DNA from: Bacteroidales bacterium UBA3684
GTDB lineage: Bacteria > Bacteroidota > Bacteroidia > Bacteroidales > P3
Assembly: GCA_002372855.1 (NCBI GenBank)
Contig: DFIZ01000009.1
Span: 36,727-59,402 of the forward strand
Reading direction: 5' to 3'
Length of the DNA: 22,676 nucleotides
Of the stretch, positions 5,716 to 15,700 are shown piece after piece. A model generated the notes under the pieces. It made no database searches, was not told the origin of the DNA, and saw nothing but the letters and a program-made list of their open reading frames with translations. How positions within the stretch are numbered: position 1 is the stretch's first letter; each line of letters begins with the position of its first letter. A program made the translations under genes and the position numbers.

Positions 5716-8700
5716 CCCAGTGGCCACCAAGGGCGGCAGTGTCGGCCAGGTGGTAGCCAATCTCAACCATGCTGCTGTCGGCATAGAGGCCGCTGCCGTA
5801 AGGCATAGGGGCGCCATCGACATTTGCCGTCACCATGACGCTGCGCCACACGGTGTCGGGCAGCGGTGGTACGGGTACTGTGTCTTGACCGACGTTAGAC
5901 CATATCCACACGGTATCAATGGCTGCGAGATAACCGCTGATATGGGTGGCATCGCTGGCGGGACCAGTGTGGACGAAAGCCAGGTGAATGGTGCGTCCGG
6001 CGTAGGCCGATAGGTCGACCTCGCGGCGCGTCCACCCGTTGAAGCCTGTCTCGCTGTAGATGGTGTCAGTGAAGTAGCTGCGGTCTATTTTGCCGTCGGG
6101 TTGGACCACGTACTCCGTGGGCGACAGTAGCACATGGTAGGTGGTGTAATCGCAGTAGGCATTCCAGGCTAGGGTGTCGACAGTGTTCTCGGGCAGCCGG
6201 ATAGGGGGCGAGATAAGCCAGTGGTCGCCTGTGGCGTCACCATAGTCACTCTTGTGGCTCTCCATGCAGTTGCGTCCGTCAAGGGTGATGCTCCACGAGT
6301 TGTCAACAGGATGCCAGCCGACATTGCTGCGCAGGTTGCCGCGGGGATAGGCGATACTGCCCCTCTGCCAGTCGAGGAAGTGGACATAGATATTGCCGCC
6401 GCCATCTGTGAGGGTGGCTTCGAAGGGGGTGTCGCGCACTTCGCAGTCGAGCACACGGGTGGTGGCCGTTACCGAACGCCAGCCCAAATTATTGGAAGCA
6501 ACGACTGTTATGGTGTCGAATCCAATGGTGGAGTAAGTCACCTTGAGGCGGTCGCCTTCGGGAATCAACGTAGCTTCGCCACGGTCGGCTTTGGCCGAAT
6601 GCCATGTGTAGATGAGGCCCGTGGTGTCGCCCTCCAGTAGTGTGACAGTAAACGAGGCGGTGTCGCACAGGGTAGCGTACTGGTAGCCCTGCACGCTGAC
6701 CACCGGCGACCCAACCTGCGGCACATAGTTCACCTCCACCACAAGGGATGCCGTGTCGGCACCACAGGCGTTGGCAGCAATAACTGTGAGGGTGTCGGTG
6801 CCTACAAGCGTGTAGGCCAGTTGCACGCTACTCCCCTCTCCATTCGGAGAAGGGTAGGGGGTGAGGCTACCCATCAGCGTGCTGTGCCATGTGTAGGTGA
6901 GGCCTACCGAGGTGCCGTCAACGATACTGGCAGTGTAGACCAACGTGTCGTAGGTGTCGACCGCCGTGGGGCCTGCAACGGTTACCTGCGGAGCACCTGT
7001 TACCGTGACTGTCCTATTTAAAGTTTGAGATCCATGTAAGTTGGCGATTGTCACCGAGATGGTATCGATACCTACCACCGTGTACACCACCGGCCAATGG
7101 CTGCCTGTCGCCGACTGTCCGGTCAGGCTACTGTGCCAGGTGTAAGTGAGGCCGATGGTGTCGCCTTGCAACAGAGTGGCGACGAAATGGGCTGTATCAT
7201 ACGCAGTGACTGTATCGGGGCCACCGATAGTGGCATGGGGTGTGAGGTCGGAGATGGAATAGACCTCAAGGTTGTCAATGGCGACAGCAAACCATGAGCC
7301 GCCACTGTATTGCCAGCGGATGGCTATGTGTGGATTGTTGGCAGAGAAGTGCATGTCGAACAACACTGTGTCGCGACGATAGTTGCCGGCGTGTCCCGCG
7401 AGGGTATCCACAGCGGTAAAAACGGTATCGTCGTAGTAGCCTACCACAAGGGTGCCATAGTTGGCAGACTCGAAGCGGTAATCGAAGGCCATCATTAGGT
7501 GATGCAGACTGTCGGCAAAGCGAGGCAGCACCACTTCGGCCAGGGAACCATAACCTGTCGAGGTACCGGCCTGCATCAGTAGGGCATTGTCGGGTATGTT
7601 GCTTATCCATTGGTATCCACCCGAGGTGATGACATGCGGAGCAAGGCCGAGAGTGTCGCCGTTCCAAGTTGCATTCCAGCAGGGAGGCAGCCATCCATGG
7701 ACACGATATGTGGTGGTTGTAATGTTGCTGAAGTCTTCAAAGAATGGTACCGTCGTCATGCTGCCACAATCGTACACCGTCACCACTGCCAATGCGGTGT
7801 CGCTGCCGTAGGGGTTGCTGGCAACGACCGTGATGGTATCTTCACCCGCCACAGTATAGCTGATGCGGCATTGGGCGCCCATGGCGGTCACCACTCCAAA
7901 GGTGGAGCTCCAGCTGTATGTAACTCCCTGGGCAATGTTGCCCAGGGTGGCCGTAGCCGTAATGGCGTCGCCAAAGGATGAGGCAAAGAGCGGGGCCACA
8001 AGCGAGACCTGCGGCGTAGCGCGGTTATAGTCGACACGAACATCGTCGAGGACGTAGGAGTCGGAGTAGTTGCTGCTCGCCAGCTGTGCAAAGGCCACGC
8101 GGATGCGCCGTCCGGCATAGGCATCGAGCGGCAGCGAGTCAAACCCGTTGGGGGTTTCTCCGTAAAGGAGGGTGTCGGTGAAGTCGGCTGGCTCGATGCT
8201 GCCTGTAGGCGAAACGAATATCTTCATGAAGCTATTGGCCGCACTGCCATTCTTGTTCCACATCAGTTGCAGCCCCGTGGTGTCAGGCAGGTCGATCCAC
8301 GGCGAGACATACCAGCTGTTGGGCGTCGAACGCATCACGTGGGTGGTGGAATCGAGCCACATGTATGTAATGTAGTCTGGCGTCCACGACCCTGACCAGC
8401 AGGGGTTGACCACCTCAAAGTCTTCATACCACGGCACCGTGACGGCGGGGCAGTTCTTCACCGTCATTACCGAGCGGGCGGTATCGCTGCCGTAGGCGTT
8501 GGTGGCCACGAGGTTGACGGTGTCGTAGCCAGCGGCATGGTAGACAACATAGAGCATCGTGTCGACAGAATAGACATCGGCCAGGCCCTGCAGCGCCATC
8601 GAGGAGTGCCACGTGTAGTTCATGCTGCTGCGCACGCCGTGAATGAGGTTGGCGCGATAGGCGACGGTGTCGTCCACAAAGCAGCGCGCGGGCGGTATGA

Positions 8701-11700
8701 TGGCGACCTGCGGAGGCCGCGTGTCGAGGATGCGCACGTTGTCGATGGCCAAGATGCCGGGAATGCCGGAGACCTCGTAATACTGCGTCTGGTAGCGGAA
8801 AGCCAGGTGTACCGTATCTCCCGCATAGGCGCTGAGGTCCACACGCGGGGTGCGCCAGCCGCTGTTGTATGTAGGCAGGTTCCCGCTGTAGGTGGCAAGC
8901 TGAGTGTAGCTGCCGGTGTCGCGGTAGTCGCCCGTGGTAATCCACACGCTGTAGGTATGGCCGTTGGCAAAGATGGCGGCGGCATCCCACCACAACTGCA
9001 TGCCCTCGCCCTCGACCGAAGACAGCATGGGCAGCTCGATGGCACGCGAGATAAGCCAGTTGTCTCCCGTCGTGGCAGCTTTGATCACGCAGGCCATCAC
9101 GCCTGTATTGTCCGGCGACCATTGGCTACCCGCAGGTTGCCACCAGCAAGCGAACTGGTTGCTGAAGTCCTCCACCCACGGCAGCGTGTCCACCACGCCA
9201 CAGGGCTTGATATTGACCACTATTGTGGCGCTGTCGGTACCGTAGTTGTTGGTGGCCCATACGGTGACGGTGTCCGGACCGCCCACCGAAGGAACGAGCG
9301 TGGCCTGCGGGCCGCCGTCGAAGGTCAGCGTGGCGTCGCCGCACTGGGTCATGGTGGAGACCCACGAGTAGGTGAGGTTCACGGTGTCGCCCTCCAGCAG
9401 CGAGGCCGTGAGGGTCACCGGCGTGCCGGGGAAGTAGCCGTCGTCGGCCTCAGCCTGCACCACCGGTTCGTTGGCGTAGCGTATCTGGACGCTGGTCAGG
9501 TAGTACTGCAGGAACTGACCCGTGGCCTTGAAGACCACGCGGATATGCTGCCCGGCATAGGCGCCAAGGGGTATGCGGGTGCTGGGATGGGTACCGTTGG
9601 TGAAGGGGATGACGCTGAGGGTGTCGAAGGTGACCATGTCGGTGGTGACCATCACCATCGTGCTGCCGTAGAAGAAGCTGTAGGCGCATTCGTACTCCAG
9701 CACCACGTTGCCGTCGTCGGGTATCCATACCGGCGGCATGGCCACCGCGGTGGGCCAGTCTTCGAAGCTCAGGTAGCCGCTGCTGTGGACGCTGCACGTG
9801 CCGTCGAGCACCTGCCAACAGGGCAGGTCGCTGCCGAAGTCGGCCACATACGGCAGGGTATCCTGCACAGCGCACACGCGCACCACAGCGGTATCCGTGG
9901 CCGAGCCATAGGCATTGCTGACGGTGACCACAATGGTGTCGAGCCCCACGCCGTGGTAGGCAAAGCGCATCTGCGCTCCGCTACCAATGTAGTCGGCCAG
10001 TCCGTGGTCGGCCATAGCGGACGACCACAGGTAGCTGATGCCCACCGTGTCGCCCTCGGTGAGGGTCACAGCAGCGGTGACGGTGTCCTCGCCGTAGAGC
10101 CGCTCTGACGATGTGGCGAGGCTGACGACCGGCTCACGCGTGTAGCGTATCTCAATGTCATCAATATAGATGTATTTGCCACTGTAGTAGCTGCTGCCGA
10201 CGAAGGCCAGGCGGACAGTCTGCCCTGCCAACGGCTCAAGGTCGACGCTGAACTGCTGCCACGAGGTGGGGATGCCGGTGCTGTTGCGGTAGAGCAGCGA
10301 GTCACCTGAACTCCAGACGGGGTTGGCGGCATTGAGTGCCTTTACCCATATCCGGCGATAGTTCGAGGGGTCTGCGCTGGCGTCGTGTCGCATCCACCAC
10401 GAAAGCGTCAGCCCGTGAGCGTCGGTCGGCAGCGCAATGGGTTGCGATATCAAGGTGTCGTAAACGTTATAAGTGTCGTGGATAGTGGCGCAAGCCACGC
10501 GTTGGCCGCCGTGGGCACCGGTGGTGCGCAGGTCCCACACATTGGGTCCACTGCTAGGCATACTCCAGCAGTCGTAGCCATGCTCGAAGTCTTCGCTCCA
10601 CGGGAAGTGGGTCACCGCGCGGCAGTCCACTACATCTATCACAGTTGTTGCCGTGGCGGTACCGTAGTCGGTGGTGAGCGTCAGGGTGATGGTATCCAAA
10701 CCACTGGCCAGATAGACCAGGCGCAGCGTGTCGTCGTCCTCGGTGCGCAGCATCAAACCCTGCTCCTCCATCGTGGAGTGCCATACATACTGCGGGTTGG
10801 CCAGCACTCCACGGGTCAGCACGGACACTACCGTCACAGTGTCGCCACCATAGACCAGCGTGGGAGCCTCCAGCACCACCGACGGTTGTGTCAGCACCTC
10901 GACGCTCACATTGTCCACATCGCAGTATCCCCCGCCTTGCCCAACACGCTGGAAGGCCACACGAACGCGATGGCCCGCCCAGGCGTCGAGCAAGCTGTAG
11001 TATTGCTGGGAATACTGCTCGTATATGCCTATCGTGCGCAGCGTCACCCATGCCGCCGAGGTGTCGATGTCGTCGCTAGTGTCGCATACCAACAGGCGTA
11101 CCTTAACTTGAGGAGCCACATTGCTGATTTGGCTGCTCTTGTACCACCAGCCCAGCGTGAGTCCTACCGTGTCGGGCAGCACCAAGGGCGCCGACACGAG
11201 CCACTCGTTGTAAATAGTCGAGCTGTTGCCGCTTGGCACACGCATGAAATAGTTGTTGCCGCTCGACTGTCTGCGCCAGCGACGGGCGCTAGTGGTATAT
11301 GGTTTCAACCAACAATTGTCACCAGCAGCCAGTTGGAAGTCATCTATCCACGGCATCTGATGCACAGTGCCACACCCCGTGGTGAACGAGAACTCACGCA
11401 CGCGGTAGCTCTCGCTGCCGTCGGCGCACATCGTCTGCAGCGTACCGTTATAGATGGCGCCGCCGTTGAGCATGCCCGTGATGCAGATAAAGGTGTCGGT
11501 GAGGATGGTGTTGAGGCCAGCTTCGGCAATCATCAGGTGGTAGTTTGCGCCAGCCACCGCAGGCCAGCTGAGCACCGTGCTGTCGGGATTGTTGCTCACC
11601 ACGGTGATGTTGCCTGGATATGGGCAGGGCGAGGCGTCGGGCTCCAGGTTGTACCAGCGGCCTTTCTCGGGCCACAACTCCGCGGTGTTGTAAAGCGAGC

Positions 11701-12385
11701 AGGTGCTGTTGAGACGCACCGCCTCGTGGGTGGCGAAGTCAATGTAGATGATGTCCCTGTTATTGTTGTTCAGGCTTGCCGACACACCGTTCTGTAAGCG
11801 TGCGAAAGAGGTGTTATACACCGCCCCGGGGTCGGACTCGCCATAGACGATGCGCAGGCCGCCGGCCTCAAACAGCTGCACTTGGAAACTCAAATACAGC
11901 GAGTCGCTGGCGTTATTGTAGTCTTTCATCCGTGTCTCCACCACCAGCACGCGGTTCCCAGCGGTTCCCAGCAGCGCCATACGCGTATAACAGGTGCTGT
12001 CGAAACGCCCACAGTAACCGAACGGCTCTATCTTGGGACCGTTGCTCTGGTTCAAGGCGTTCGAATAACCGCCGCTCGACAGAATCTGAACATTGCCCAG
12101 ACGCACCGTGCCGTTAATATTGGTCGAGAACTGGGTATGGGTCGTCTCGCCCAGCGTGAAATCGAAGCCGATACTTACCAGCCCCGACCGGGCCGACGTC
12201 TTGTTGCCCGGGGCAATAAGCATCGAGTCCACGCCGCTGATGTCGTACCACAGCGTCGTATCCACTCCCGTGGAGAAGCTCCAGGTGTCGATCACCTTCT
12301 GCGCCCGCAGACCCGTGCTCGCCACGCAGCACATGACCATTCCGAAAATCAATCCTTTTATATTCATCTTTTTTAAATTATTCAT
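5360..12385 (-). CDS. Giant T9SS-secreted surface protein with alternating adhesin-J and PKD-like modules
   Basis: 2341 residues. A signal peptide (1-29, cleavage near LRAQ) is followed by an N-terminal domain (about 30-250) and an fn3-like stretch (255-335). Then come seven beta-sandwich modules of the cleaved-adhesin/choice-of-anchor J type at about 341-497, 594-747, 843-970, 1067-1220, 1316-1453, 1545-1709 and 1984-2162. Each opens with P(W/Y/F)xxDF and, except the last, a Cys-Trp, and closes with AYAG-xx-(I/V)RVAF...(I/L)D(N/D)(V/I). Between them lie PKD-like modules at about 501-588, 752-838, 973-1062, 1225-1311, 1457-1540, and three in a row at 1714-1980. An InlB-like module (2179-2254, GWSDG) and a type A T9SS sorting domain (2268-2341, VYPNP...KKLIVK) end the chain. 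It should be exported by Sec, cross the outer membrane by T9SS and be anchored or released; adhesion or glycan binding is likely but unproven. Two ATGs 18 nt apart could serve as start. Confidence 0.92.
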   Translation of the reverse strand: MNNLKKMNIKGLIFGMVMCCVASTGLRAQKVIDTWSFSTGVDTTLWYDISGVDSMLIAPGNKTSARSGLVSIGFDFTLGETTHTQFSTNINGTVRLGNVQILSSGGYSNALNQSNGPKIEPFGYCGRFDSTCYTRMALLGTAGNRVLVVETRMKDYNNASDSLYLSFQVQLFEAGGLRIVYGESDPGAVYNTSFARLQNGVSASLNNNNRDIIYIDFATHEAVRLNSTCSLYNTAELWPEKGRWYNLEPDASPCPYPGNITVVSNNPDSTVLSWPAVAGANYHLMIAEAGLNTILTDTFICITGMLNGGAIYNGTLQTMCADGSESYRVREFSFTTGCGTVHQMPWIDDFQLAAGDNCWLKPYTTSARRWRRQSSGNNYFMRVPSGNSSTIYNEWLVSAPLVLPDTVGLTLGWWYKSSQISNVAPQVKVRLLVCDTSDDIDTSAAWVTLRTIGIYEQYSQQYYSLLDAWAGHRVRVAFQRVGQGGGYCDVDNVSVEVLTQPSVVLEAPTLVYGGDTVTVVSVLTRGVLANPQYVWHSTMEEQGLMLRTEDDDTLRLVYLASGLDTITLTLTTDYGTATATTVIDVVDCRAVTHFPWSEDFEHGYDCWSMPSSGPNVWDLRTTGAHGGQRVACATIHDTYNVYDTLISQPIALPTDAHGLTLSWWMRHDASADPSNYRRIWVKALNAANPVWSSGDSLLYRNSTGIPTSWQQFSVDLEPLAGQTVRLAFVGSSYYSGKYIYIDDIEIRYTREPVVSLATSSERLYGEDTVTAAVTLTEGDTVGISYLWSSAMADHGLADYIGSGAQMRFAYHGVGLDTIVVTVSNAYGSATDTAVVRVCAVQDTLPYVADFGSDLPCWQVLDGTCSVHSSGYLSFEDWPTAVAMPPVWIPDDGNVVLEYECAYSFFYGSTMVMVTTDMVTFDTLSVIPFTNGTHPSTRIPLGAYAGQHIRVVFKATGQFLQYYLTSVQIRYANEPVVQAEADDGYFPGTPVTLTASLLEGDTVNLTYSWVSTMTQCGDATLTFDGGPQATLVPSVGGPDTVTVWATNNYGTDSATIVVNIKPCGVVDTLPWVEDFSNQFACWWQPAGSQWSPDNTGVMACVIKAATTGDNWLISRAIELPMLSSVEGEGMQLWWDAAAIFANGHTYSVWITTGDYRDTGSYTQLATYSGNLPTYNSGWRTPRVDLSAYAGDTVHLAFRYQTQYYEVSGIPGILAIDNVRILDTRPPQVAIIPPARCFVDDTVAYRANLIHGVRSSMNYTWHSSMALQGLADVYSVDTMLYVVYHAAGYDTVNLVATNAYGSDTARSVMTVKNCPAVTVPWYEDFEVVNPCWSGSWTPDYITYMWLDSTTHVMRSTPNSWYVSPWIDLPDTTGLQLMWNKNGSAANSFMKIFVSPTGSIEPADFTDTLLYGETPNGFDSLPLDAYAGRRIRVAFAQLASSNYSDSYVLDDVRVDYNRATPQVSLVAPLFASSFGDAITATATLGNIAQGVTYSWSSTFGVVTAMGAQCRISYTVAGEDTITVVASNPYGSDTALAVVTVYDCGSMTTVPFFEDFSNITTTTYRVHGWLPPCWNATWNGDTLGLAPHVITSGGYQWISNIPDNALLMQAGTSTGYGSLAEVVLPRFADSLHHLMMAFDYRFESANYGTLVVGYYDDTVFTAVDTLAGHAGNYRRDTVLFDMHFSANNPHIAIRWQYSGGSWFAVAIDNLEVYSISDLTPHATIGGPDTVTAYDTAHFVATLLQGDTIGLTYTWHSSLTGQSATGSHWPVVYTVVGIDTISVTIANLHGSQTLNRTVTVTGAPQVTVAGPTAVDTYDTLVYTASIVDGTSVGLTYTWHSTLMGSLTPYPSPNGEGSSVQLAYTLVGTDTLTVIAANACGADTASLVVEVNYVPQVGSPVVSVQGYQYATLCDTASFTVTLLEGDTTGLIYTWHSAKADRGEATLIPEGDRLKVTYSTIGFDTITVVASNNLGWRSVTATTRVLDCEVRDTPFEATLTDGGGNIYVHFLDWQRGSIAYPRGNLRSNVGWHPVDNSWSITLDGRNCMESHKSDYGDATGDHWLISPPIRLPENTVDTLAWNAYCDYTTYHVLLSPTEYVVQPDGKIDRSYFTDTIYSETGFNGWTRREVDLSAYAGRTIHLAFVHTGPASDATHISGYLAAIDTVWIWSNVGQDTVPVPPLPDTVWRSVMVTANVDGAPMPYGSGLYADSSMVEIGYHLADTAALGGHWEFLGWSDGVSGNPRDILVTSDTSLVALFEWIEDSVGINVLRDNSYEIRVYPNPAHGAVTVSVGAPATLTVLDLAGRVVVAPLSLSSSATLPFTDLPPGTYFLRVTTEEGTAVKKLIVK
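6828..6866. repeat. Short palindromic element inside the giant gene
   Basis: CCCTCTCC (6834-6841) pairs with GGAGAAGGG (6846-6854) around a 4-nt loop, with one bulged A. Together with flanking sequence it is translated on the minus strand as LTPYPSPNGEG, inside a loop of the seventh PKD-like module. That loop is longer than in sister modules. The sequence resembles a dispersed palindromic repeat that I recall seeing as LTPNPSP-type peptides in many annotated bacterial proteins. Confidence 0.6.
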
Positions 12386-12400
12386 CCATTATTCATTTTG

Positions 12401-12415
12401 TTGCCATGATGGCAA
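12401..12415. repeat. Small palindrome between the two giant genes
   Basis: TTGCCAT and ATGGCAA form a perfect 7-bp inverted repeat around one base in the 33-bp gap between the 1333-residue gene and the 2341-residue gene. It is not followed by a T tract on either strand, so termination is unlikely. It could be a protein-binding or RNA-processing site. Confidence 0.35.
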
Positions 12416-12418
12416 TTG

Positions 12419-12774
12419 TTATTTGACTATCAGCTTCTTGACAGCCGTTCCCTCTTCGGTGGTGACTCGGAGGAAGTAGGTGCCGGAAGGCAAGTCGGTG
12501 AAGGGCAGGGTGGCTGAGGAGCTGAGAGAGAGTGGGGCGACGACGACGCGGCCAGTGAGGTCGAGGACGGTGAGGGTGGCGGGAGCGCCAACGCTGACAG
12601 TCACGGCACCATGCGCCGGGTTGGGATAAACCCTTATCTCATAACTATTTTCTCTCAACTCATTGATTCCGACGCTGTCCTCTATCCATTCGAAGAGGGC
12701 GACAAGGGAGGTGTCGGAGGTGACGAGGATGTCGCGCGGGTTGCCACTGACGCCGTCGCTCCAGCCGAGGAACT
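12419..12774. repeat. 356-bp direct repeat, copy 2 (3' end of 1333-aa gene)
   Basis: Gap-free partner of 5360-5715 at an offset of exactly 7059 bp. The five differences change four residues (P/S, A/T, V/E and D/E) plus one silent site. Confidence 0.95.
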
Positions 12775-15700
12775 GCCAATGTCCGCCCTCGATGGCGGTG
12801 TCGGCAAGCAGGAATCCTATCTCCACCGTGCTGCTGTCGGCATAGACACCGCTGCCGTAAACTTCGCAGGCCTCGGGGGCGTCGGTCGTCACACTGACGG
12901 TGCGCCAAACGGTGTCAGGAGCGTCCACAGTATCGTAGGTACAGCTCACCTTGATGCTGTCCATCGAAACTTTTCCCCATCCGTAACTGGCTATCGGACC
13001 TGAATGATGGAAGGCGATGCTGACAGTTTGTCCAGCGTAGGCTGAGAGGTCAACACTATGACTTTCCCATTGTCCATAGGGGTAACCGCCATTGTGGGTT
13101 TGGACATAGAGCGTGTCGCTAAAGTTGGCAGGCGCGGTGCGACCTGTGGTGGAAAGGAGTATTTGGAAGGTGGTGTTTTCACAGAAACTGTTCCATTCGA
13201 GGGTGATGTTGGCAATCACCGTGTCGGCACCGCCATCGGGCAGGGCAATCAGTGGGGAAACGAGCCAGTCGTCCAACATCACCATGGGGTTGCCGCCCGC
13301 GTTGCGGTTTATCTCGTTGCTCGTCATGCAGGGACGATAGTCGTTGGAATAGTCAAGATGGCGGAACCATCGGCCGTGAGTATCGCTGCTGGTGGCACGG
13401 ATGGAATCAAGCTGCCATATCTTCCAGCAATAGAGGCTGTCGTCATTGGCTGCCGGAACCGACACATAGGGGAAGGTAACGACAACCTGACAGTCACGAA
13501 CCACGACCACCCATCGGGCGGTGTCGCTGCCGTAGTCGTTGGTCACCACCACTGTGACAGTGTCAACCCCTCCAGCAGTATAAAGCAAGGCAAACTGGGA
13601 GCCAGTCATCGAGAAGGTGGTATCGAGCAATGTGCTGTGTACCGTTGCACTGTCGCTCTGCAACGAGTTGACGACGTATGTCGCGGGGTCGCAGGTATAG
13701 CAAAGAGGATCGCCCTCAAGGGTCACCGACGGCAGCAGGTAGTCGGGCCATGAAACCGTAACGATACGCATAGCCGTGTCGGAACCGAAGGGCGTGGTGG
13801 CTATAACGCTGAGAGTGTCCACCCCCACCGTATCGTAGAGCAACCGGACCGAGGGGCCAGTCATCATACTGTCCTGCAATGTCGAATGCCACATGTAGAC
13901 CACACCCGTTGTGTCTCCGCTGGTAAGGGTAGCCGTATAGGTGATATTATTTAAAGCCACTGCGTTTGAAGGACCGTTGAGGGAAACCACGGGAGGCACG
14001 CCTGTCTGACTGGTGAGGAAGACCTCGATATTGTCGAGATATATTGCCTCCCACATCGACGGATTGATTAAGCGGATGGCCATCCGAGCCCCGGGGGCCG
14101 TCACACTGCTGAAATCAATGGTATCGCGCATCATTTCATAATCAACCGAGAAGTTGTACGGCAAGGTGCGCAACGGTGTATAGACGGTATCGACCAGATA
14201 GCCCACCGTCAACGTGCCGTAATAAGCGCCATTATAATAGTCTAATGCCAGCGATAGCTGGTTCAGGGGTTGGTCAAAACCCGGCAACACCACCGTGGAC
14301 AGACCATCACCATAGCTGGAGCCATTGCCCGCTATCATCCTTATCGTCATGTCTTCTTCCCACGAGTAGGCATACTCAGTGGCCTTCGGTTTATTGGAGG
14401 CAGAACCGGTCCAGCGGCTCGTCCAGCACTCGGGCATCTGCCCCTGTGGCACACCTTCGAAGTCATCGACATAGGGCACACTCCGGTAGTTGCAGTTGCC
14501 GACGGAGACGATGGCGGTGGCAGTATAGCTGCCGTAGCCATTGGTGGCGGTCACCGTCACCGTGTCGACACCAATGGCAGTATAAACCAGTTCTATCGAA
14601 TCTATCACATCTGTCGCACTTATTCCCAGCAGCGACGAATGCCAAGCGTAGGTAAGGCCGGCAGAGTCGCCCTGCTGCAGGTGGGCAGTGTAGACAACGG
14701 TGTCGTAGATACTCACCTCGTCGGGGACCTCGAGGACCACCACGGGCCGCATCGCCGCGGTGTCAGCATTGAAGACCTCGATGTTGTCGATGGCCACGGC
14801 GTAAAAGGAGGTGTTGTAGCTCCAGCGCAGTGCCAGGCGGGCATGGCTGTCGGTGACCGAGGCCAGAGAGACCGTGTCGCGGCGGTAACTGCCCGCATGA
14901 GGAGTCATATCGGCCACACTGACAAAGGTGTCCGTGCTGTCGAGCCAGCCCACGCTGAGGGTTCCCCGACTGACAGCCTCGAAGCGGTAGTCGAAGGCAA
15001 TGGCGAGGTCCTGCAAGGGCTGGGTAAAGCGTGGCAGCACTACCTGTTCCATGTCGCCGAAGCCCTCATCGCTGCCCGCCCGCATCAACAGGGCGTAGCT
15101 GGGCAGGGTGCCAAAATAATAGTAGGCGTTGGGAATAATCACATGTGGTGCATAGGCAGGGTTGGTGCCCGTCGTCGTGCCCTCCCAGCAGGTGGGCAGT
15201 TCGCCGCCGTCGAACGCCGCGGCATACGTGGCATTGACGGCGTTAAAGTCCTCCACATAAGGAACCGGCATCCCGTTGCAGTTCAGCACCTCCACCACCG
15301 CTACCGCTGTGTCAACACCGTCGATGTTGTTCACCACTACCATCACCGTGTCAATTCCCGCTGCCGAGTAAACCACATCCATCGCCGGTATCGTAGTTGT
15401 CGTGTTTATCCCCGTCAGCGAGGAGTGCCAATGGAAGGCAAGTCCGTAGGGCGAGCATTCGTTGACGACAGCGGTGTAGACCATCGTGTCGTCCACCAAC
15501 ACTAGTTGCGGAACAGACAAGGAGACCTGCGGCAGCGGATGCGTCAGCACCGAGACCACCGCCGTCGCAGTGTCAACGCCATAGGCGTTGGCGGCCACCA
15601 CCATCACCGTGTCAACTCCCGTAGAGGGGTAGTTTATAGATAAGAGATTATAGTTAAGAGTTATGGTAGTATCAAGGAGCGTGGAGTGCCACGTGTAGGT

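Noticed and set aside
8537..10108. 523-codon open frame on the plus strand opposite the giant gene, and similar long plus-strand frames at 10385-11797, 14270-15505 and 1487-2758
   Set aside because: They lie antisense to clearly modular, signal-peptide-bearing or enzymatic genes. Their translations are rich in His, Val, Arg and Gly without domain patterns, as expected from the complement of GC-rich codons.
11949..11972. Tandem GGTTCCCAGC direct repeat in the giant gene
   Set aside because: There are only two copies in coding sequence (encoding GTAGNR), with no further copies seen; too little to call an element.
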